From: Alviniconcha marisindica
Lineage: Eukaryota > Mollusca > Gastropoda > Provannidae
NCBI GenBank assembly: GCA_018857735.1
Contig: JABMCL010002919.1
Span: 407,001-471,000 of the forward strand
DNA: 64,000 nucleotides
Direction: 5' to 3'
The notes under the pieces are model-generated. The model saw only the letters and a list, made by a program, of their open reading frames with translations. It did no database searches and was not told the DNA's origin. Positions 57,161 through 64,000 of this stretch are shown one piece after another. Both the position numbers and the translations under genes were made by a program. How positions within the stretch are numbered: the first letter of the stretch is position 1; every line of letters begins with the position of its first letter.

Positions 57161-57480
57161 CCCTAATGTCCCACAGATTTTGCCGGTAGGCTTGCTTTCA
57201 CACCCCCTTGTTGTTTCAGACTGCTTTTCACCTCTCAGCCTTTTTCAGTCCATTGCACTGAAGGCAGTCACTCAGTTTGTACAAGCTTGCTTTAAATAGC
57301 AGTCCTTGACTGTCTCTGTTCCTGCAGTGGGTTACCACAGAAGATGCAGACTTTAAAGTTTCCTCTTCTGAAAATCCAGAGGTGTGAAGATTCCAGATTC
57401 CAGATTACTTTATTATCTCATCAGAGAAATTAAATATGTGGCTAAACATATCCCACATCACAGTAGACAACAACACACAT

Positions 57481-57585
57481 TCCTTTTCATTAAAGCATGG
57501 AGCAGGTTAAAATATTGATTCAACAACACATATTCCTTTTCATTAAAGCATGGAGCAGGTTAAAATATTGATTCCTGCCAGCCCT
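57481..57585 (+). repeat. 53-bp tandem duplication
   Basis: TCCTTTTCATTAAAGCATGG and AGCAGGTTAAAATATTGATT repeat at 57481 and 57534 without mismatch, so the duplication is recent. Confidence 0.9.
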
Positions 57586-58123
57586 CTCTTAAGGCTTTTT
57601 TCAAGGGGTGCTGTGTCCCATGAAAGGGTTATTCGCTAGTTCTGAGCTGGCGACATAGAGCAGACAACAGTTTCCCTGTAAAGACGATGCGCATGTCTGC
57701 AGAATCAGAGGTGGAAGCCAGCAGTTCTTGAACTGAGAGCTGCTGAATATACCCACTGCCTGATCGTGCACCCTTGAACCTTTTCAAATACAGATGCACT
57801 CATCTGCATTTCTGATCTGCCACAGTGTGCTGTCGACTTTATAAGCCAGTCGGAACAAGTTTGGACATTTGTATGTATGCAGCATGGCCACTGCACAGCA
57901 AAAACAATAGGACATGGCGCCACTTGCGCTGCACTTTTGACAGGGCAAATGTCCTGTAAGGGATTGATGCCATCAGAGTTTGAGGAGCTGGCAGAAAGGT
58001 CTCAGAGCATGCCTGTGCCCTCTGTACGTGAGAGGGGGACACTGCTCCTGTGTTTTCATGAAATAGGCTGGGCTGAGGTAGGGATGTGGAAAGAATGGGG
58101 GTGGGGGTGGGCAGAAGGTGTTG

Positions 58124-58150
58124 GGGGGGGGGGGGGGGGGGGGGGGGGGC
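58124..58150. repeat. G homopolymer
   Basis: Run of about 26 G. Confidence 0.85.
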
Positions 58151-59008
58151 ATATAAGTGTATGGAATGTTGGATTCCATAATCATAGTGATAACAAGCTG
58201 GAGACATAGGTAATGAGTGCTGCTGGTAGTTAAATAAAGTGTATGTGTGGAAGGAAATGGGGGAACGAAAAAACAGTAATTGAATCTTGATATCCCGTTA
58301 GTGATGCAGGATCACTGTATAGACAGCAAAGAAATTTAGTTAAGGTGTCAGATTGGAAGCTGTAGGGATGGAGGAACAAAAAAGGTACTGTATGAAGGAA
58401 TGATATGCATTAATCATGGAACAATAAGTCTGATACAATTAATTAGAATATATATAATTTCAGGCAATGCTTTGCTTTGTTCTGCTTGGGCTCTTTTCTT
58501 TGCCATTATTTGAATGTTTTCCGGCTCTGTTTTTCTTGTCGTTGTTGTTGTCAGTCTTGCTGTAGGTGCAGTGTGCTTGGTGCCTTTGTGCTTGGAGCAA
58601 AATACTGGACGCAGTGCCTGTTTCTGGGTACAGTAGAGATGGATGTTGTTTGTAGAATGTTTTCATACCGTGCTTGCCATTGAAAATCAATTTCACAATA
58701 TGCCTTGCCAAAGTTTATATTCATTTTATCCCTTGTGGCCATGCACTTGTGCAGACTTTTGAATTTTATTACACCTGATAGTACCTTATAGCTTCTGTAA
58801 GCTGATTATTTGCCTGTGTACTTTGTTTCTGTACCACAGTCCAAAATCATCCAGACACTCTGAGGTTTGCATTGTCTGAGCCATGCTACTGCTGTTTACT
58901 TCTTGCTCTGCCCAGGAGCATGATTAAGATAGACTCTATTCATTCTGTCTGGTCTACTCTCAAGACACGCTTTCATTGTAGCTTGTAATGTTTTATTCCC
59001 ACTTCTCC

Positions 59009-59011
<3 letters not shown>

Positions 59012-59057
<46 letters not shown>

Positions 59058-59110
59058 GTGTACATCCACAATACTTAACTCATTGTGCTTATGGGGGGGG
59101 GGGGGGGGGG
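59012..59110. repeat. (GT)n microsatellite and G homopolymer
   Basis: (GT)n at 59012-59055 and a G run at 59092-59110. Confidence 0.9.
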
Positions 59111-59549
59111 ATGTATGCCTCCCCACCAACCCCTGTGCTTGAACATGAATATTCTTGCGTGAAGTTTGTTATGTGCATTATAAACTATCATTCTTTCTTT
59201 GTTCTCAGTTCTGTTTGTCATTGTTTGTACAAAGCATGGTCTTAGAACTTTCTGAGCTGTGAAAAGTGTTAACATTTTTGGCTGGTACTAAACATCTCCT
59301 AATGGCAGCAAAAAAAATTTGAAGAGTATGTTTACAGTGAAATTAAATAACTTTATTGTGTTGCAGTATCTAGGCATGACTTTTGCCCTAGGTTAGAGCT
59401 GATGAGAAGTAATTAATTGCCTCTCAAAGTTGAGTAAGCTCCCCGCACAGAATTTCAGCATCTCAGGTCTTGTTTATTTAGTTTGATGTAGTCTGTTTAA
59501 AAAAATATGAGTTGACTGTTGGTTGTTGTTGGGTTTGTTTTTGGCGTTG

Positions 59550-59585
59550 TTGTTTTTGTGGGGGGGTGGGGGGGGGGGGGGGGGT
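59550..59585. repeat. G homopolymer
   Basis: G run with one or two T interruptions, about 120 bp before the exon at 59703. Confidence 0.85.
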
Positions 59586-59702
59586 AGTATGGTTGAGTTA
59601 CTGCATTGACAATTAATGAAACAGCTTGCAATGCTGAAAATTTGAAGGGCTGCGTTGTGGTGACATTCAGTTACTGATTTGGCTGGACTGTTTTTGTGAC
59701 AG

Positions 59703-59863
59703 GAGATGACAGAGTGGGTGCCAAGAGCTCGCCCAACATCATTGGCCTGACACGGACAAGCAGCAGCACGGCCGTAGAGGGCAGCTCCCTTGACCCCGGC
59801 TCCTTTGCCAACACTGGAGGGGCTTCAGTGGAGGGGGGACTGCATGAAGTGTCCTCTCACAGG
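59703..59863 (+). CDS. SLC4A8/10-like: SLC4 Na+-coupled bicarbonate transporter, coding exon 6 (Ser/Gly-rich linker)
   Basis: This exon encodes residues 249-302. It is rich in Ser, Thr and Gly (AKSSPNIIGLTRTSSSTAVEG at about 255-275) and low in complexity, as expected of the variable, alternatively spliced linker that splits the cytoplasmic domain in SLC4A7/A8/A10 proteins. The case for coding is the GACAG|GA acceptor at 59701-59702, the AGG|GTGAGT donor with GT at 59864, an open frame over the whole exon, and a phase that fits both neighbours (Gly249 is completed from the previous exon; the exon ends in phase 0). It could be a skipped cassette, but skipping 161 nt would break the frame, so it is probably constitutive or skipped together with another exon. 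Confidence 0.88.
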
Positions 59864-60507
59864 GTGAGTTCTCACCTTCAGCTGCAGGCTTTCCCAAAAA
59901 GCTTGATCTGTTCCACTGTTAGAACTTACCTGGTGTCTTTGGCTCTGGGTTGAGATCCCAACTTTTCCGTCAACTCCTTTCACTAGCTTCGTCTTTTGTC
60001 CTTTTCTGGGAAGTTTATGTTGTCCGGTTTTCTTCTGGACAACCTTCACCTGAAACATGGTCAACCATTTGTTTGATAGTCAAGGTTTAAGTTGATTGAT
60101 TTTAATGGCTAAAGGAGTAGTGCTGTAGAAGGCTGATTCATGGCTGTGAATCATCTTTTTCTTGTATTATTTTCATGGTGTACCCTAGTGCCAGACAACA
60201 GTGTAAGGGACAAAAGCAATGATGCAATTAATTGCATGCCCACAGACTCGGCCTCTGTTGAAGTTTCACCCAAATTCCATGAAAGTTGTTTCAACAACTA
60301 TCCCTTTACTAGCTACTAGCAGCTGTTGCATGCGCAGGTTGCTTATGCTGGAAAGTGCCCCCCTCCCTTGCCCCCACCACCCACATTCTCCCTCCTGAAC
60401 AAATTCAGCTACCTTTGTCACAGTTTCCTCTTTCTTCATCTCAAGCTGATGCATTGCTATAAGATTAAAGGAAACTACACTGAAGATGAAAATATAATTC
60501 ATTGTTC

Positions 60508-60700
60508 TGATGTCTGGGAGGCATAGTAGCTAGAACGCTAGGTGTGCACACAATCATGTGATGTTGTGACTTAGCATCACTGTAGCATTTTAAAATACGT
60601 TTGTTTGGTGCTCTTGGTTTCCTGTTGGGGTTGACCTGATGTCATCAGGGAGCTTGGTTTGATACCTCTTTGGAAGTGTTTGTAGTTTCAAGGGTTACAC
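60508..60700 (+). mobile_element. possible decayed tRNA-derived SINE
   Basis: GGAGGCATAGTAGCTAGAAC resembles an A box, and GCTTGGTTTGATACC (about 60650) resembles a B box. The spacing (about 130 bp) is too long for a tRNA, which would need an insertion. Weak. Confidence 0.3.
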
Positions 60701-60927
60701 TTACCGCAGTGTTGCACCACAACAAAATCTGGCAGTCTTTTTTGAAGAAGGGACTGTTCATTTATATAGGTGTGTGTAGGTGGTTTTTGTTTGTTTTTGT
60801 TGTTACAGTAACAGTAATTTCTGTAAATTTGTAGTCATAGTTTGTTTTCTAAAAATTCTTTGCACAGTGTTTAGTGTGATAGCAGATGACAATATAATAA
60901 TTGTATTTGTGTGGTTTCCTCTCACAG

Positions 60928-60933
60928 GCTCAG
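60928..60933 (+). other. candidate 6-nt microexon or recursive splice site (GCTCAG)
   Basis: A strong acceptor (TTTCCTCTCACAG, ending 60927) is followed after six bases by a strong donor (CAG|GTAAGAAG, GT at 60934). The intron is phase 0 on both sides, so including the six bases adds Ala-Gln without a frameshift. CTCAG|GTAAG can equally be read as a zero-length recursive splicing (ratchet) site. I cannot tell these from chance without transcript data. Confidence 0.3.
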
Positions 60934-61469
60934 GTAAGAAGCTGTTCATATTCGCCATGGCCATGTGTTTACTTTTACTCTGCTTCTTTTTTTTTCTTTT
61001 CTTTTTTTTCCAGTTTATTTTTGAATCTGAATACTGTTGTTACTATTTTTTTCATTTTCATTTTGGAAATTCAGGGATCAGCATTTATTGTCAAAAGTTA
61101 TGCTTGAATTGTAGAAAATGAAAAGCTTGGAGGGAATGTGGGGGTGGGGTTGTGTTTATAATCTCTCATTGTATTTTTGCCTGTATCCTGGGAAGAAGAA
61201 TTTCTTTGGACCCATTTAGTTTTGTGTGGTTTTGGGGTGTAACTGAATTCAAAAGTAGGGGCCTGAAAAAATAAAGGCATAGGAGCAAGGGAATTAGTTA
61301 TTTGCGTGTCAAATGGTTTGTGCTGTAGGCAAAACAGTATTCTGTTATGGCTTTAAATATAGTAACATCTCTTGCTCCTTGTCCTTTCTAATTTGAGATG
61401 CATTACATTTTGATGAATGTAAACATAATACCTGAATAAAATTTAAAAAAGAAGAAGAAAGAAAAAAAA

Positions 61470-61487
61470 GGGGGGGGGGGGGGGGGG
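61470..61487. repeat. A/G tract with G homopolymer
   Basis: Purine run (GAAGAAGAAAGAAAAAAAAG) then about 17 G. Confidence 0.85.
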
Positions 61488-61843
61488 ATTTTGTAAAAAT
61501 ATTGGCAGTTATGTTGACCCTGACTTCTTTTGTTATATATTTGTTTTACACCCTGTTTATGTTTGTTGTTAAATTCTTCCAGCACATTTGCTTGCTTACT
61601 GCATACAAAAGTACAAGGCAAAATGCTTGTTTTATGTTATTTTATGTAGCACTAGTTTGCAAACAATTTCTTAAATAGTATCGCTCACTTTTTAATGGAT
61701 TTTTTTACTGCCATTTTGGACTTTTGTCAAACATTTTTCACTACTATATTCAGCTCTAGTTGAACATGTTCAGCAGCAGTCAAATGCTCAATTAGTAGCA
61801 GGCTACCCACTTGGACTCCTGGTCAAATCAAAACTCGGATAAA

Positions 61844-61900
61844 GTAATAATAATAATAATGTACATTTATCATGCGCTCATCAACGCCCTGAGTGCTCAC
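61844..61900 (-). mobile_element. retroposon 3' tail (minus)
   Basis: (TAA)n then TGTACATTTATCATGCGCTC and ATCAACGCCCTGAGTGCTCA, the reverse complement of 20975-21060. Confidence 0.6.
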
Positions 61901-63119
61901 ATAATACATATTATTATTAACCTAAATATGATATTCTATACACATGTAGTATTATACAAAAACAAAACAAAAAACACACTACAAACTACTTTCATAAAAA
62001 GTCATTCAAAGTACTGGTCACATGATTCTTGGGTATATTTACTTCAGCATACAGCACAGCTTTACGTTACCATGTGCACAGCTTGGTGTGTATTGGTGCT
62101 GTTTTTGTGTGGCTATCTACGGCAGCTGTAATTAAGCGATGTAAAGTGGAGACTGACACTGACCGACACTGACTTCACTTGAGGTCAAGAGGTAAACCAG
62201 TTTCTGGGTTTTAACGTCCCGTCAGCTGCAGAGAATCACCAAGGGATTTCAGAAGGAATTTATAGGAATGATTCATACTCTGAAGAGGAATTAGTTAAGC
62301 AGCTGGAAGATGAATTCCCTTAAAATCTAGCCTGATATGAATGAGTCAGTGACACCAGTATTTTTGTGTAAACGTTGCCAACAGTACCTGTGCAGAATAG
62401 ATGCATTGCTGTTATTCCCCATTACACTGTTTCATAGAATTCGAAGCCTAGTTTGATATTAACGTTTGGACTACCTTCATCACTTTGGATACAGTTTGTT
62501 CAAAGTTATCAGCCCATTAATTGTTTAATTGCTTGATTGTTTAAGCACACCCAGACACCGTTTTTTAAATGATGGGATCTAGGCACAGCAGCAGGGAAAA
62601 TGGGCCGTGTCAGTTCAGTGGATGATAGTAGGCTGCTGCAGTTGCTGAACATGTAGCCTTCTAAATAACTGATCAGTGAACCTTTCTCTTGTTGGCATGA
62701 TCAGATAGAAAAGCCATCTGTCTGCTGATTGTGTACAAAAGAGTGCACAGTAAAATTAGGAACACATCATAAAAAGTCTCCAAACCAGGAGGGCGCCCCA
62801 CAATGGTTGAAGTTGCGACTGCCTTGCAGCTTCGTAGCAGACCAGTCTAGGGGAGATAACTCTGTCGGCACTCTTCCTTGACATGAGAATGATTTGTGTG
62901 GACTTCTAGTGTGCTATTTTTGGAAAAGGGAATATCATGGGGGTCATGTGGTTATGATATTGAACCATAAAAAGGGGGAGAAAAGAGGAAATAGGTCAAC
63001 AAACTACATAATTAGATTGAAGTAATTGGTTTTGTGAAATAATACACAGATTTCTGAAGAAGACAACTGAACGGAATGACACCCACGCTGATTGTGTAGT
63101 CTGATTGTCAAATAAACAG

Positions 63120-63218
63120 AGTACATTACACAACGTGCCAGAGGAGGGACAGTCTCCTACCCCATCCCCCTCGGACATGCGACTGGCTCGTACAGCTAGT
63201 GAAAAGCGACAGATGGTG
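63120..63218 (+). CDS. SLC4A8/10-like: SLC4 Na+-coupled bicarbonate transporter, coding exon 7 (last in window)
   Basis: This exon encodes residues 303-335, beginning STLHNVPEEGQSPTPSPS and ending EKRQMV. Acceptor is AATAAACAG|AG (AG at 63118-63119); the best donor is ATGGTG|GTGAGA with GT at 63219, phase 0. An alternative GT at 63216 would remove one Val and is weaker. The peptide has Ser-Pro and Thr-Pro pairs (314-319) and an R-T-A-S sequence (326-329) that fits a basophilic kinase site such as PKA. Phosphorylatable linkers are typical here in the family, but no site is proven. The upstream polypyrimidine tract is weak, and 99 nt is a multiple of three, so this could be an alternatively spliced in-frame cassette. 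The frame stays open past the donor, but that part looks intronic. Confidence 0.75.
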
Positions 63219-64000
63219 GTGAGATTTAACACACGGTCACCCTTTTCTCTGGGTGATTTGCAGTCAACGTGTGATTTTGGACCTATTCAGCAGCGTGCCT
63301 CCGTGTTCTTTGCTAAAAGTAGAATCGTAATTTCTGACACATGCAGTGACTTAAAACCACTGTTCATGTCACACACGGCTGCTGTGACACCTGTAATACT
63401 AAACTTGTGTAGTTTTGTCGTGAGAGTGAATATCTTTGAGTGTGATCATTGTACCATTGAGTATGCTTGGCATTTGTTGCTGCTGTGAATGCAAAAAAAT
63501 GGCTGTTGCTGTCAGTGGGTATGAGTCTGACTGCAATAGTGTCCCAGCATGAGAGTGTAATCCGTCGAATTATAAAGGTCCTAACACACAGATGTCTCAC
63601 GATTATAATTGCGGTCATTCATCTGTGTAGCTGTTCTGTGAGGGTGCTTGTGTGGTGTGCATTTGAGTCATCACCCCTAGATACATGGTCCTGGAGAGGA
63701 TGTAAGGCAGAGAGTGGTGGCAGAGGGTCATGGTCAAAGGGTCAAGGTCAGGGACAGAGGTGGGGGCTGGCCTGGGGCATTTGCTACCCTCACATTGTAA
63801 ATCCAGTAGATAATCAGTTAGTTATTCATGAGCTAACAGACCATCAATTAGTTATCCATGAGCTAACAGATCATCAATTAGTTATATACCCATGAGCTAA
63901 TTCAAAGGAATGTACTTTTTGCAAAAAGGGAGGAAAAAAAGAAGACGAAAAAAAGAAGGACACCCCCAAAGAACAAAACCCAAACCCAAAACAAACCAAA
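63219..64000 (+). other. start of the next intron, running off the window
   Basis: Follows the GTGAGA donor at 63219. No further SLC4 exon (for example the DLHFMKK-type segment expected next) was found before the window ends. It contains direct AGGTCA-like half sites (about 63727-63752) and a short tandem repeat at 63812-63898. Confidence 0.7.
63812..63898 (+). repeat. 33-bp tandem repeat
   Basis: ATCAATTAGTTATYCATGAG plus CTAACAGA repeats about three times. Confidence 0.85.

Larger units (their letters stand above)
55838..59702 (+). other. 3.9-kb intron (phase 1) of the SLC4-like gene
   Basis: Contains a short 3'-tail repeat (56217-56275, minus), an (AC)n run (56365-56446), two tandem duplications (57041-57160 and 57481-57585), G homopolymers (58124-58150, 59092-59110, 59550-59584) and a (GT)n run (59012-59056). 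No further exon was identified; 58.2-58.98 kb shows nothing recognisable. Confidence 0.88.
59864..63119 (+). other. 3.3-kb intron region (phase 0) of the SLC4-like gene
   Basis: Holds a candidate 6-nt microexon (60928-60933), a possible SINE (about 60508-60700), a G homopolymer (61470-61487) and a minus-strand 3'-tail repeat (61844-61900). The stretch 61.9-63.1 kb shows nothing recognisable. Confidence 0.85.

Noticed and set aside
63219..63488. Continuation of the open frame past 63218
   Set aside because: A phase-0 GTGAGA donor lies there, and the following residues show no family similarity.

Overview
The window is eukaryotic DNA, probably from a marine mollusc and most likely a gastropod; that assignment is inference. 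The support is short, phase-consistent exons separated by kilobase introns, very dense (AC)n, (GT)n and (TA)n microsatellites and G/C homopolymers, several tRNA-derived SINE families, 3' ends of non-LTR retrotransposons, and a patchwork of CpG-rich and CpG-depleted blocks as expected of mosaic invertebrate gene-body methylation. There is no sign of bacterial or viral gene organisation. Nearly all long open frames are translated dinucleotide repeats (VCVC, THTH, SLSL, RERE) or chance frames.

One protein-coding gene is clearly supported, on the + strand from about 39.4 kb to beyond the right edge. It is the 5' half of an SLC4-family Na+-coupled bicarbonate transporter of the electroneutral SLC4A7/A8/A10 type. 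Seven coding exons (39510-39606, 40012-40146, 52915-53059, 53766-53926, 55631-55837, 59703-59863, 63120-63218) join without a phase conflict into 1005 nt, or 335 residues, covering most of the cytoplasmic N-terminal (Band 3 cytoplasmic) domain. The membrane domain lies outside the window. A 5'UTR exon boundary is visible at 39412, so the transcription start is further upstream. A 6-nt in-frame candidate microexon (60928-60933) has strong splice sites on both sides.

Region by region: 1-17.1 kb is CpG-rich, gene-poor and full of dispersed repeats. These are a non-LTR retrotransposon family whose 3' end recurs at least ten times, a 1.0 kb terminal-inverted-repeat element nested in one of those copies, tRNA-SINE families A, B and C, an inverted-repeat element near 2.5-3.1 kb, and a 63-bp tandem array split by a retrotransposon 3' end. 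About 17.1-17.26 kb looks like a possible promoter and first exon (NRF1-type palindrome, GTAAGT donor). About 17.68-20.5 kb is strongly CpG-depleted. About 20.5-33.85 kb is CpG-rich again and holds a 430-bp satellite array and many tandem duplications. From about 33.85 kb to the end CpG falls sharply and the SLC4 gene occupies the block. A 2.7 kb element with inverted termini lies at 34585-37319. The introns carry a 118-bp satellite, a 63-bp minisatellite abutting a 309-bp foldback, and a 104-bp higher-order minisatellite that runs up to the splice acceptor of the 55.6 kb exon.

I found no second gene, no functional tRNA or rRNA gene, no CRISPR array and no operon. The points most worth checking are the microexon or recursive-splice site, the CpG-domain boundaries with their candidate first exon, the foldback and inverted-repeat element families, and the sharing of 3' tails between LINE-like and SINE-like repeats.
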